From the NCBI GenBank assembly GCA_958295925.1, contig CATQHL010000001.1, positions 402,676 to 466,675 on the forward strand: DNA of 64,000 nucleotides. Reading direction: 5' to 3'. Positions 55,201-63,015 of the stretch are shown here, piece after piece (the stretch's first letter is position 1; each line of letters starts with the position of its first letter). Source of the DNA: an uncultured Acidimicrobiales bacterium (GTDB lineage: Bacteria; Actinomycetota; Acidimicrobiia; Acidimicrobiales; CATQHL01). Made by a program: the position numbers and the translations under genes. The notes under the pieces are model-generated. The model made no database searches. It saw only the letters and a program-made list of their open reading frames with translations, and had not been told where the DNA came from.

Positions 55201-56049
55201 GGTCTTGCCCAGCCCCACCTCGTCGGCGATGAGCACACCGTTGTAGTGCTTCAGGAATCGCCTGGCGCGCCAGAGGCCGTCGGTCTGAAAGTCGGTGAGG
55301 TGGATTTGGGGGGCGCCTTCGGCTTGGCGCTCCTCCTCGAGCTCGTCTCCGTAGCGCTCCCAGAGCATCCGCAGGTAGATGAGGTAGGGATGGTGCGGCT
55401 CGAAGCGCTCCTCGAAACAGCGGGCGAGGTCGTACGGCTCGGCGGCGTCCCAGATTTCGTCGAACCACTCCTGCACCTGCGTGACGGTGCGCGGCGTGTA
55501 GTTGCCGATGTTCAGCTCCAGGTTGGTGGTGAGGCCGGCGCGTGTGAAGTTGGACGACCCCGCCAGCAGGCCGTGCGTCTGCGTGCCGACGATAAACGCC
55601 TTGCCGTGCAGGAAGCGGTCTTGAAGGCGGCGCACCTCCACCTTGCCGGAGCGCAGCCAGCCCACGAGGCGCTTGGCCGACTCGTCGGTTTCCTGCGAGA
55701 AGCCGAGCAGTTGCCAGTCGTCGACTATGGCGTGCTCGTGTTTCTGAAGGGCTTCGCTCAGCCGCTTGCGGGCGGCACGGCTGGCCTTGGACGACTCGAT
55801 GCCGAGGCGGCGTTTCTTGTTCTCGGGCGGGGTGGGCTCGGCGCCGAGCAGCAGACGGACGCCGTTGAGCTCATCGAGGGCGTCGGCGAGCAGCGAGTAG
55901 CCCTCAAGGTTGAAGTAGGCGGTGGCGATGTCGAGGTGCGCGCCTCCCACATAGACGCCTGCGGCGTTGCGGACGAACTCCGAGACGACCTCGGCGACAG
56001 TCTGCCCGGCGCGGTTGGTGGCAAGTTCAGGCTTGCCGGGGGTTGTCAT
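52216..56049 (-). CDS. PLD-domain SNF2-type helicase
   Basis: This 1,277-residue protein joins a phospholipase-D-like domain (FLHGKAFIVGT then AGSSNFTRAGL, about residues 165-190) to an SF2/SNF2 helicase. The helicase motifs are ADEVGLGKTFLAGE near residue 285, VVVDEAHNLRNP near 365, SEGVNLQQA and the motif VI QRHGRIDRIGS. The ATG at 56049 overlaps the stop of the methyltransferase C-terminal frame; the frame itself is open to 56286. Gly-rich insertions lie between conserved helicase blocks, and a Gly/Ser/Tyr stretch follows near the C terminus. With the methyltransferase it forms a restriction-like operon. Confidence 0.85.
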   Translation of the reverse strand: MTTPGKPELATNRAGQTVAEVVSEFVRNAAGVYVGGAHLDIATAYFNLEGYSLLADALDELNGVRLLLGAEPTPPENKKRRLGIESSKASRAARKRLSEALQKHEHAIVDDWQLLGFSQETDESAKRLVGWLRSGKVEVRRLQDRFLHGKAFIVGTQTHGLLAGSSNFTRAGLTTNLELNIGNYTPRTVTQVQEWFDEIWDAAEPYDLARCFEERFEPHHPYLIYLRMLWERYGDELEEERQAEGAPQIHLTDFQTDGLWRARRFLKHYNGVLIADEVGLGKTFLAGELISEAALDRRQHVLVVAPATLRDGPWNAFRSEFNLPFDLVSFEELAADVRLISGKNRQRSHTTKLPIKDVNQYAMVVVDEAHNLRNPSTRRADALRRLLSKAPPKQLVLVTATPVNNSLWDLYHLLGYFLRNDAVFAGMGIKSLRDHFHKAMRLSVDDLSPEHLFDVLDAVAVRRTRSFVKHHYPGATIKLKGREQEIVFPTPRVRKVSYDLDGVLPGFFERLAAALDPENPDDPDALTLARYRPSLYRLDNDWESYEQQLVGLMRSWLLKRFESSPHAFASTCSRMAETHDAFLSLLELGLVATGEALADWVATDSDDMDAVEDYLESKLSVTEPASQAFSGAASRGGGGESRAGGGAESRAGGGEPANPRSAHPVSASEYDVASLAAAVAHDRDMLRSFVEEASSVERADDPNLIALVEELAVIASEAASVGIGEADTRNKRKVLIFSYYADTVEWIYDHLLDAVGSDPRLACYEGRIAWLSGSSGGGGDGGAGGGGAGGASGGEGSDSGGGAGGGGAGGAGDGAYGGGRSRGASGGGGSKESILYGFAPLTTDAPEGRDDDLYDIVVTTDVLSEGVNLQQARHIINYDLPWNPMRLVQRHGRIDRIGSMHNEVFIRCVFPDALLDKLLGLEESLQLKIAQAAASIGVGEVLPGQAPVNINYSETREEIERLRREEAYIFERGGTGRGVLSGEEYRQELRRALEDSNLASQIKGLQWGSGSGMGGSSSVARGSGSAAGYSDSGMRGLGSGTGYSGSATGYVFCIRVGDWPQPIFRYVEYPGAGNFRSQEGGSQEGLAHEGRGMAHEGRLEGLPPESAAFRGKPTLRHGGVQAVVDETLICLDRAHPPEGFKTPRVLTEQTATGVFAAWETAQADVVEKWNLLADKANLEPKLPREQERAAAILRSHAPPDLTQEEVDRALDTVCAPYPERTIRTFRAARQSSDDPRKQAEAILGVIEDLGLEPYAPPEPLPEITKSDVYLVCWLAIA
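53558..53745. repeat. Gly-codon-rich minisatellite in the helicase
   Basis: Irregular repeats of CCACCAGCGCCGCC on the plus strand encode Gly/Ala stretches (GGAGGGGAGG-like) inserted between helicase motifs. A similar but shorter expansion lies near 54100 (ESRAGGG repeats). Confidence 0.75.
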
Positions 56050-56903
56050 TGGGGATGGTCGGGGGGGTGCATCTGGGGATGGTCGGACTCGTGCAGCCGG
56101 GGATGCTCGGACTCGTGCAGTTGCCCGGCTTCGCGGGACTGCTCGTACTCCTGCTTGATCGGTTCCCAGTGGCGGAAGTGCGCCAGCACGGCCTTGTGAC
56201 GCTCGGAGTAGTCGGTCTTGGCGTGAAAAGTCTCGTAGACGACAGCGAGATCGTCCTCGTCGAGATCGTAGAGATGGGCGACACAAGCGTCGAGTTCGTG
56301 GATGAGGTCTTGCTTGACGGCGGGATCGTTGGCGGTGCCGACTCCGACGCCAACTTTCTCAGCCCAGTCGGCGAAACGGTCGTCGACCGCGGCGAGGCGA
56401 CCGGAGATTTTGACGATGCGACGGGCGACGGGGTCGTTGTCAACATCAGGTCTTGGGATTGGGAAATTGTTTAGGAGGTGGAAGGTTAAATTTAATTCAA
56501 CTACACGTCGGGCGTACCAATCAAGGATCATGGATGCGAGCACGCCTAATAGATAGGCTTCATCACGAGATGTACCCTGGATTCGAAGAAGATATGGAGC
56601 ATGGTGAACAATAACCACTTCGCTTGGCACTAGAGCAGCTAATATTGTACGAGAATCAACGCTATTAGTTACGTTACGGAACGCAATACGCGGGTGGTAG
56701 CACGGCAATGTGGCAGGGTCATCGATCACTTGTCTATCAAACTCAGAGAATGCCGAACTGCTAGTACCGTATTGGGTATTGCGTTTATTGTGGAGATCTC
56801 TAGTTACTCGCTCAGGATCGGCAGAGGCATAGTAGATGCCTGTATCCGGATTCCAGAGATTAAATGATTCACCTTTATAAACAGGCCACCGCTCTCTAGT
56901 CAC
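56046..56903 (-). CDS. C-terminal part of the Eco57I-like methyltransferase, separate frame
   Basis: This 285-residue frame continues the methyltransferase. It contains WPVYKGESFNLWNPDTG, YASADPERVTRDLHNKR and the recognition-domain-like LRIQGTSRDEAYLLGVLAS, and ends in a His/Pro-rich tail (HESEHPRLHESDHPQ). The GTG at 56903 overlaps the stop of the N-terminal frame (GTGA), so re-initiation could yield a split enzyme. A TGA about 30 bases upstream in this frame rules out direct fusion. Its stop overlaps the helicase ATG. Confidence 0.7.
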   Translation of the reverse strand: MTRERWPVYKGESFNLWNPDTGIYYASADPERVTRDLHNKRNTQYGTSSSAFSEFDRQVIDDPATLPCYHPRIAFRNVTNSVDSRTILAALVPSEVVIVHHAPYLLRIQGTSRDEAYLLGVLASMILDWYARRVVELNLTFHLLNNFPIPRPDVDNDPVARRIVKISGRLAAVDDRFADWAEKVGVGVGTANDPAVKQDLIHELDACVAHLYDLDEDDLAVVYETFHAKTDYSERHKAVLAHFRHWEPIKQEYEQSREAGQLHESEHPRLHESDHPQMHPPDHPQ

Positions 56904-59900
56904 TGATGATTCTCCACTGTCAAGGACGAATCAAAATTTGTCTGCTGTGGCGTGAAGTTCTGCGACCGGACGGAAGAACCAGAGTCGAGGACAAATCTGT
57001 GCTTGTCTGCTGTTGCATCGAATTCTCTCACTGGATGGAATCGCCAGAATCCAGGGTGAATCGATGCTTGTCTGTCGTCGCGTTGAAGTCGCCTTGCACT
57101 GGTCGGAATCTCCAGATGTGGTAGACTCGGGTCGGGTCGGGTCGGGTCGGGTCGGGTCGGGTCGGGTCGGGTCGGGTCGGGTCGGGTCGGGTCGGGTCGG
57201 GTCGGGTCGGGTCGGGTCGGGTCGGAATCGAAACGTGGATGTTGTCGCAATTTTCGAAAAAGCTTCATTGCGCCGGGATGATCAGGTACTTGCGGAAAGC
57301 TAGCATCATCCGACCAGGATTCGAATTCGAAGGAGTGAACGTCCCTTTGACCTAAGTTTGCTCCCAGATGAAAAGCGTTTTGATTCGGGTAAGGGCCTCG
57401 AAAACTAACTATCCCTCTCGAACTTTTCATTTTCGCAAACGCCATCAAGACAAACAACTTTTGAGCATGAACATCATCAAAAACCCACTTTTTAGTGTTA
57501 AGCAATGTCAACACACTAAGGAAGGAACCTTTCTCGAGCACGATCTTACGCCACTCACTAGAACCTTTAGTTTGTAACACCGCCCTAGGCAACACAATTC
57601 CTGTAATGGTCTCATTACCCATCAACTGCCAATTACGCCAACAAAAGGCCTTATAAAGGTCGGTATAACCACTACCAAGATGCCTAAAAGTAGACCGAAG
57701 CAATCCCCTCATATGGTCGGCTTTACTGCAAGACTGTTGGAATAAAGCCTCAAGGTCGGGACGTTCTTCACGGAACTTACGAATTGCTGCGTTCATCTCA
57801 TGAACGGGAAGTCCTCTTATGCCTGGAAGGTAAAGACCCCACCATACTTTCTCGTTAACAACAACCTGCTCCCAAGGCGGGTTGCCTAACAGGCAGTCAA
57901 ACCCTGGCCTGTCCCTCAGGAACACCTCGGGGAACACCACTGGAAAATGCAGGGGCTGGAACTTATTGATTGCTTCCTCCACCTTAGGCGAGCAGCGCAA
58001 CCCTACAAACACCGACTCATCTAACTTCTCTGGCAAACCGCAAGCCCCTGCGCGGTGCGCCGTGATCACGTCGCAGACCGCCCAGGCTCCGCTCACGGCA
58101 TCCAATGCGTTGCGATGCGCAATCCTGGCTTCGTCAATTTCCTTCTTGTTGGCATCCGAAGTGTGTGCCAATCGTTTCAACGCTTCATCGGCGCGGTGCA
58201 GCATTTCTTCGATCTGCCCGCGGAAGAGGCTTATTGCCTTCGGGCCAGTATCACGGTCCAGAACCTCAACAATCTCATCGAGACTTCCCACACCCGTCAG
58301 GCTGTCTCCGCACACCAAATTGTGATCGAGGAACGACAGCGGCAGACCTGGCACGAACGTGTGCACCCAGACCGCCAGGCGAGCCAACTCCACCGCTACC
58401 CGGTTCTTGTCCACCCCGTAGATGCAGTGGCGGGCCACCTGTCGGCGAAGCAACGAACTTGACTCGATCTCCACCCCAGTCCCCAAATCGCCCAATGCCT
58501 CAAACGCGTTCTCACGCAGTCTCCTTAGCTCCTGGATAATTGCCCCGATCGGGTTCAGTGTCAGCCACGCAGAGAGCTTTGCCTCTATCCGGTCGAGCGC
58601 AGCAACCAGGAAGTGGCCGGAGCCCATTGCAATGTCGGCGCAGCGGAAGTCGAAGAACGCCTCCGACAGGGCCGCGTGGTCGCCTATTTCCCTTAGTTCG
58701 TCGAGTCGCTTCAGGTGCTCGTCGAGGGCGGGCTCGAGAGCGTGATCGAGCAGGTGCTCAACTGCGAACGACTTGGTGAAGAAGCTACCTGTCTCTTTCC
58801 GCGCCCCTGAGCGGTCGTGCAGATACACCTTGCCTGCTTTCACCACCACAGGGTCTCCCGGCTTGGCGGGCACGTATGTGCTCTTCTTTTTGATCTCTTT
58901 TAGCGTCATGTCGTCTTCTGCCAGCGACAGCGACGACTCCAATAATCCCTCGTAGATCGTCCCGAAGTCCCTTGCCGAGAGTTCTCTGAAATCAATCGGG
59001 CCTGGGCCCTCCCTGCCTTCCTCTGTCAACAGGGCGGACAGCGCCGGGGCGAACTCGGCATCGGTCAGTCGCATCTTTGCGATTGCCGCCCCCGCCGGGC
59101 TGACCGAGCGATCTGAAGAGAACAGGCCGCCGTTATAGGTGGGCACCCCCCAGTCCGTCCTGCCGTTGTTTACCGCGCTCCAGAGCTCGACAACGTTGTC
59201 CCAAAGGTCGGTGGAATCGTGGCTGGGGGCGGCGGGAGCGTGGGATGCGGCAGTGGTCTTGCTGCCTTCGGCTGCGGGATTGTGGCCTACGGCGCTGCGA
59301 TCACGGCTATCGGCACTAGCGGCCGGACCGCGGCTTTCGACAGTGGGATCGCCGTTGGAGCGCTGGCGTTCCTCTTTGCGGTCTTCGCTCAGCCGCCGAG
59401 CCATCTTGGAGAGCGAGCGATCGGCGTAGTCGCCGTTGGTGCGATACGGCAGCAGGTCTTTGTCCTCGGCGTAGGCCACGAACAGCAGCCGGAAGAGGAT
59501 CACCATCACCTGCTCGTAGGCGTCGGCGAGGTCTTCCCGACTGGGGTGAGGCGGCATCCGGTCGGCCACCGCCTGCGCCAGAGCCGGAACCGTCTGCTGA
59601 TAGACGCGTTCACGCAGCCGCTTCGCAAGCTTCGCCGCAAAGTCGTGCGAGTCCTTGAGGATGTCCTCGAAGGTTCCGTCTTCAGACAGGGCGGCAGCCG
59701 AGAAAAGCAGGGGCAGGTAGCCGCTGTGCTCCCTGGGAAGCAGGGCGAGGTTGACCTCAACGTACGATTCGGCCCGGCCTTTGCGCCCCACACCGGTGTC
59801 GCGGCGAGCGGCGTAGAGCCGGATTTCCGACGACCTCGTAAGGATCACCCAGTCAACTTCCTCCAGGTCGGCCACCGCCAAAGCCTTCGACACCGGCGAG

Positions 59901-60694
59901 GCGTTGTCGAAGCGCTTAGCCGGGGCCTCGAACGGCTCGTCGTCTCGGCAGAACACAGCGACCGCCCGGCGCTTAGGGTCAGGGGCATCGGTAGGCGTGT
60001 CGGCGGCGTCTGGGTGGGCGGCGGGCGGGGCGGCAGCGGACTGGAGGGCGGGCTGGGGTTCGCGTGAGGTGAGCATCCAGGCATTGACTCTCAGCATCTC
60101 CACCTTGTAACCGAGGGCCTCCACCAGCCTCTGGCCTCGGAGCGCGCACATGGGCGCCGCCTTCTTTACTGATCCTCTCCATTCCTTGCGTTTGGGGACG
60201 CCGTACCGCAACTCCTGGGTGGATAGCAGCCCGACATTGCGCAGACCAGGGAAGGGCGAGTCCACCTCAGGCAGGGCCGCTGCGAGGAAACGCACCGCGG
60301 CGTGGTAGTTGGGCTCAGACAAGGCGCAGTCGGCTATGCGCTCCACAGGGGCGATTTCGAGGGACTGATGAACCGCCGGCTGCTCGCCGACCGGCCCGCA
60401 CACCGACACCTTCTCCCCCTCGAGGTCGAAGTGGAAGACAAGCATCAGCACGGGAGATGCCCGACCGCCCTTGCGCTTACGCCAGGCGACTCGCATATCG
60501 GCGGCGGTTGGACGCCTACTCGCCTGCGCCAGCACCACCTCGAGGCCATGGGACACTTGAACCTGCCGTCCCCCCGTGGCGCCCACGTCATGCGCGAGCT
60601 GAGGGAACATGCCCACAGGCTTCATGTACTTGGGCAGGCCCTCCGGTGCTTGCCAGGGAATGGGGTCACGGTCGGCCAGGAAATCCTCAGGCAT
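56900..60694 (-). CDS. Eco57I-like N6-adenine methyltransferase, N-terminal part, with slippage repeat
   Basis: This 1,264-residue frame has the AdoMet motif ADIAMGSGHFLVAALDR near residue 688 and the catalytic LLGNPPWEQ near residue 935, as in type IIG and PglX-like methyltransferases. About residues 460-500 are a low-complexity Ala/Ser linker. At about residue 1157 the frame runs into 19 copies of a 5-bp unit (read as RPDPT repeats), then through a degenerate tail ending VENHQ. The natural C-terminal half lies in a different frame downstream. It heads the operon with the PLD helicase. ATG at 60694; a decayed copy of its 5' end lies at 62685-62982. Confidence 0.82.
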   Translation of the reverse strand: MPEDFLADRDPIPWQAPEGLPKYMKPVGMFPQLAHDVGATGGRQVQVSHGLEVVLAQASRRPTAADMRVAWRKRKGGRASPVLMLVFHFDLEGEKVSVCGPVGEQPAVHQSLEIAPVERIADCALSEPNYHAAVRFLAAALPEVDSPFPGLRNVGLLSTQELRYGVPKRKEWRGSVKKAAPMCALRGQRLVEALGYKVEMLRVNAWMLTSREPQPALQSAAAPPAAHPDAADTPTDAPDPKRRAVAVFCRDDEPFEAPAKRFDNASPVSKALAVADLEEVDWVILTRSSEIRLYAARRDTGVGRKGRAESYVEVNLALLPREHSGYLPLLFSAAALSEDGTFEDILKDSHDFAAKLAKRLRERVYQQTVPALAQAVADRMPPHPSREDLADAYEQVMVILFRLLFVAYAEDKDLLPYRTNGDYADRSLSKMARRLSEDRKEERQRSNGDPTVESRGPAASADSRDRSAVGHNPAAEGSKTTAASHAPAAPSHDSTDLWDNVVELWSAVNNGRTDWGVPTYNGGLFSSDRSVSPAGAAIAKMRLTDAEFAPALSALLTEEGREGPGPIDFRELSARDFGTIYEGLLESSLSLAEDDMTLKEIKKKSTYVPAKPGDPVVVKAGKVYLHDRSGARKETGSFFTKSFAVEHLLDHALEPALDEHLKRLDELREIGDHAALSEAFFDFRCADIAMGSGHFLVAALDRIEAKLSAWLTLNPIGAIIQELRRLRENAFEALGDLGTGVEIESSSLLRRQVARHCIYGVDKNRVAVELARLAVWVHTFVPGLPLSFLDHNLVCGDSLTGVGSLDEIVEVLDRDTGPKAISLFRGQIEEMLHRADEALKRLAHTSDANKKEIDEARIAHRNALDAVSGAWAVCDVITAHRAGACGLPEKLDESVFVGLRCSPKVEEAINKFQPLHFPVVFPEVFLRDRPGFDCLLGNPPWEQVVVNEKVWWGLYLPGIRGLPVHEMNAAIRKFREERPDLEALFQQSCSKADHMRGLLRSTFRHLGSGYTDLYKAFCWRNWQLMGNETITGIVLPRAVLQTKGSSEWRKIVLEKGSFLSVLTLLNTKKWVFDDVHAQKLFVLMAFAKMKSSRGIVSFRGPYPNQNAFHLGANLGQRDVHSFEFESWSDDASFPQVPDHPGAMKLFRKLRQHPRFDSDPTRPDPTRPDPTRPDPTRPDPTRPDPTRPDPSLPHLEIPTSARRLQRDDRQASIHPGFWRFHPVREFDATADKHRFVLDSGSSVRSQNFTPQQTNFDSSLTVENHQ
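56919..57116. repeat. Triplicated 65-68-bp segment, one copy per reading frame
   Basis: Three imperfect copies (57116-57049, 57048-56984 and 56983-56919 on the coding strand) each begin TCTGG and encode a W-x-F-R/H-P-V ... A-T-x-D-K motif. Because 68 and 65 are not multiples of three, the motif is in a different frame in each copy. Confidence 0.88.
57127..57225. repeat. Pentanucleotide repeat (TCGGG) x 19 plus partial
   Basis: Nineteen perfect TCGGG units (plus strand) and four further bases lie inside the methyltransferase gene. Each gained or lost unit shifts the downstream frame, the hallmark of a slippage switch. Confidence 0.97.
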
Positions 60695-61243
60695 GCGCTA
60701 GTGATGCTAGGAGAGGGTGCGTCAAATGGGGCCGTGAACATGGGCAGGCTGCAGCCTCTGCCCTTGCCTGGCGCTTGACGGCACCGAGCACAACGAAGCG
60801 AGCTTCTGTCCCTAGCCGTGCTGCAGCCTCTGCCCTCGCCTGGCGCTTGACGGCACGCCGCCTGAGTGAACGCCTTCGTCGGAGACCCATAGGGCTTGCA
60901 ACATCTGCCTTTGCCTGACGCTTGGCACAACGCCTGTTCCAATCTGGAGTGCGGGCGGACTAGCTGCACCTACGACACGCATGGAAATCGCTGACAACCA
61001 ATCCGGTTTCAGTAAGGACGGATTTGGAATTGTCTCACCCCATCTGTTGCCTTCCCCCCACCCGGCGACAGCACGGTTTCGGCTATGGACGGATTTGGAA
61101 GTTGTCTCACCCCAGTGCTTTGATGGTGTCATGTTCACTGCAGCAAATAAACACGAACCATCTTCGTCATCAGGGGGAATCTCCCCAACTGAGCTGAAAG
61201 GTCCTAGCAACGACTCCGAACCACCGACACACCGCACCTGCTA
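60695..61243. other. Repeat-bearing intergenic region
   Basis: No gene is supported in these 549 bases. There is a 37-bp sequence at 60748-60784 and 60820-60856 with a more diverged copy at 60894-60928 (core TGCAGCCTCTGCC ... CTGGCGCTTGACGGCAC). There is a 39-41-bp direct repeat at 61004-61042 and 61074-61114 (core ACGGATTTGGAA then TTGTCTCACCCCA). Reading frames across it only reflect the repeats. Confidence 0.7.
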
Positions 61244-61411
61244 ATGGGAATGGAAGAAACCTTCTTCTTGTCGGAGATAAACAGCGAGATTCGCAAGTCG
61301 AATCAATTGTTAGCGGCCATCCTGCGACAACTAGGAGGGAACCCCGACGCGTTACCCGCCCTCGACAAGCGTGGCCGCCCGAAGGACGGCAAAAGGAGAA
61401 AGAAGGGGTAG
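61244..61411 (+). CDS. Small basic-tailed protein, unassigned
   Basis: This 55-residue frame reads as a plausible protein. An amphipathic helix (EINSEIRKSNQLLAAILRQL, residues 11-30) is followed by a Pro/Ala turn and the basic tail KRGRPKDGKRRKKG. The tail includes RGRPK, an AT-hook-like element that could touch DNA. ATG at 61244, or at 61250 if two residues shorter. The ribosome site is weak. Confidence 0.45.
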   Translation: MGMEETFFLSEINSEIRKSNQLLAAILRQLGGNPDALPALDKRGRPKDGKRRKKG

Positions 61412-61484
61412 CGAAGGCGGCAACATGACTGCACCGCCCAATACATTCCTAGCCGCTTGAGGGGTTGTAAACGGAGGAGGCGAA

Positions 61485-61700
61485 TTGCGGCATCTATTCG
61501 AGGCCAACTACATGACAAACCGATCACTCTCGCGATCTAAATTGAAAAGTTCTAGACAACAATCACTAGCTGAAACACGGAAAGTCTTAACTAATGCTGA
61601 AATGATGAGGTACTTACACAATAGGTTGGCGACAAGAGACTTAGAAAAATGTGCAAACACTGTATTTGCGAACGATAGAAAGGAGTGCTCATTATCTTAG
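61485..61700 (+). CDS. Small basic protein upstream of the membrane protein
   Basis: This 71-residue frame starts at TTG with a strong GGAGGAGG site four bases upstream. It is rich in Arg/Lys/Ser, with a helical NAEMMRYLHNRLATRDLEK segment. Its end overlaps the start of the membrane-protein gene, suggesting coupling. No family is recognised. Confidence 0.45.
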   Translation: MRHLFEANYMTNRSLSRSKLKSSRQQSLAETRKVLTNAEMMRYLHNRLATRDLEKCANTVFANDRKECSLS

Positions 61701-62443
61701 TCATCGGAATGTTAGAAGTGATTATAGGGACATCTGCAACTTTAATTGGAATTGTTGGAGGCCTGATTGGAATTGAATCACTAAAATTAACGACACAATT
61801 TCGCAATATCGCTCAGAACAGGCGGAAATATCAAGATACTGCAGAGCGCAGCTATATAGAGGCAGTTGCTTTGCGTCAATATCTCTCTTCTGGTAAAGAC
61901 CTTAAATATAAACATAAGGCAATGCGAGAGTTCGCAAACTTTCTTGGCGAAGAAAACCCTACTGAAGAAATTCTAGAAGAGCTTTTTGATGCACTTTACG
62001 GCGCTAATACTGCAGTTGAGGGCTCAATTGAAGATCTACAAAGTATCACGAAACAGGCAATAAACGATGGACATGCCGAATATGTTAATGCCAAGTTGAC
62101 AGAAATGCAAAGAGTGGAACTAAGACCGATAACAATTAGGCTACTAATTGCTGCTTGTTTTGGAATAGTCATACCAAGTATATTACTTGTAATTAATCTA
62201 AACTTAACATCTTATACTTTTGGAATAGTTATTTTATTTGTGCTGCTATTTGTTGCATTATATCAAGTTTCAAACAGTGCATATTATCTATTTGCGATAT
62301 GCCGATGGTGGGCAGTCATAGCAACAAGTCAAGCAGGAAATAAGGATTTACCACCAAAGCCCCGCATGGGCATTATGTCAAGCATGATTAGCACGTGTTC
62401 GATCGCCGTTCGTAAGCACCTAAGTAGAAATACTAGACAGTAA
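61685..62443 (+). CDS. AT-rich membrane protein, unassigned
   Basis: This protein of about 250 residues has an N-terminal hydrophobic segment (ATLIGIVGGLIGIESL), a soluble helical middle (residues 40-155) and two C-terminal membrane helices (LLIAACFGIVIPSILLVI and FGIVILFVLLFVALYQV). The layout recalls membrane-anchored effectors of defence systems, but no family was recognised. The start is uncertain: GTG at 61685 lies inside the AGGAG sequence, ATG at 61709 is 23 bases from it, and an ATT at 61691 would have ideal spacing. The base composition is far more AT-rich than neighbours, which points to recent acquisition. Confidence 0.6.
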   Translation: MLIILVIGMLEVIIGTSATLIGIVGGLIGIESLKLTTQFRNIAQNRRKYQDTAERSYIEAVALRQYLSSGKDLKYKHKAMREFANFLGEENPTEEILEELFDALYGANTAVEGSIEDLQSITKQAINDGHAEYVNAKLTEMQRVELRPITIRLLIAACFGIVIPSILLVINLNLTSYTFGIVILFVLLFVALYQVSNSAYYLFAICRWWAVIATSQAGNKDLPPKPRMGIMSSMISTCSIAVRKHLSRNTRQ

Positions 62444-62486
62444 TACTATCGTTTTCTAGCTAGACAGTACTACTATTGTTTTCTAG
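62433..62486. repeat. 27-bp tandem repeat, two copies
   Basis: CTAGACAGTA-type 27-bp units at 62433-62459 and 62460-62486, each ending GTTTTCTAG, start inside the stop region of the membrane-protein gene. The bases to about 62684 contain nothing else supported. Confidence 0.85.
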
Positions 62487-62684
62487 ACTGTGGTCATTAA
62501 TTTGTTGTAGAAATCAAAATCGCTTATCTGCTTAGCTATTTGAGAAGTATGAGGTGCAAATCTTGTGCCCCTTTACATCCTCCGTTCAGAAGCTGCAGCG
62601 ATTGGAACTCAGCTAGGAGACCATCTCCGTCAACTCGTCTATCTGTCCTGGCCGTCCCATTGGGATGCGGTCGATCATATGCAG

Positions 62685-62982
62685 GCCCGCACACCGACAC
62701 CTTCTTGCCCTCGAGGTCGTGGAAGACGAGCAGCAGCACTGGGGATGCCCGTCCGGCCTTGCGTTTGCGCTAGGCGCTCCGCATGTCTGTGGCGGTTGGA
62801 CGTCGGCTCGCCTGTGCGAGCACCACCTCGAAGCCGTGGAAGACGTGAACCTGCCGCCCATCTGTATAGCCCACGTCATTTGCGAGCTGAGGGAACATGC
62901 CCAGGGGCCTCAGGTACTTAGGAAGGCCCTCCGGTGCTTGCTAAGGAATGGGGTCTCGGTCGGGCAGGAAGTTCTCAGGCAT
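62685..62982 (-). pseudogene. Decayed copy of the 5' end of the Eco57I-like methyltransferase
   Basis: The frame from ATG at 62982 reads MPENFLPDRDPIP-stop-QAPEGLPKY and continues collinear with residues 1-100 of the gene at 60694. Trp14 and a later Trp (in MRVAW of the intact gene) are both TAG here. Similarity extends about 30 bp upstream of the start and ends at the CGGGCC-type sequence near 62685. A second methyltransferase operon was apparently present and mostly deleted. Confidence 0.88.
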
Positions 62983-63015
62983 GCGCTAGTGATGCTGGGA
63001 GGGGGTGCGATAGGG

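Noticed and set aside
53347-56199. A 950-codon forward open frame opposite the helicase
   Set aside because: It is the shadow of a GC-rich gene on the reverse strand. It has no recognisable protein features, whereas the reverse frame has PLD and helicase motifs.
52216-60694. BREX or DISARM assignment for the methyltransferase-helicase operon
   Set aside because: No PglZ, BrxC, DrmA or DrmB-like gene is present. Only the methyltransferase class and a PLD/SNF2 helicase are shared in general terms.
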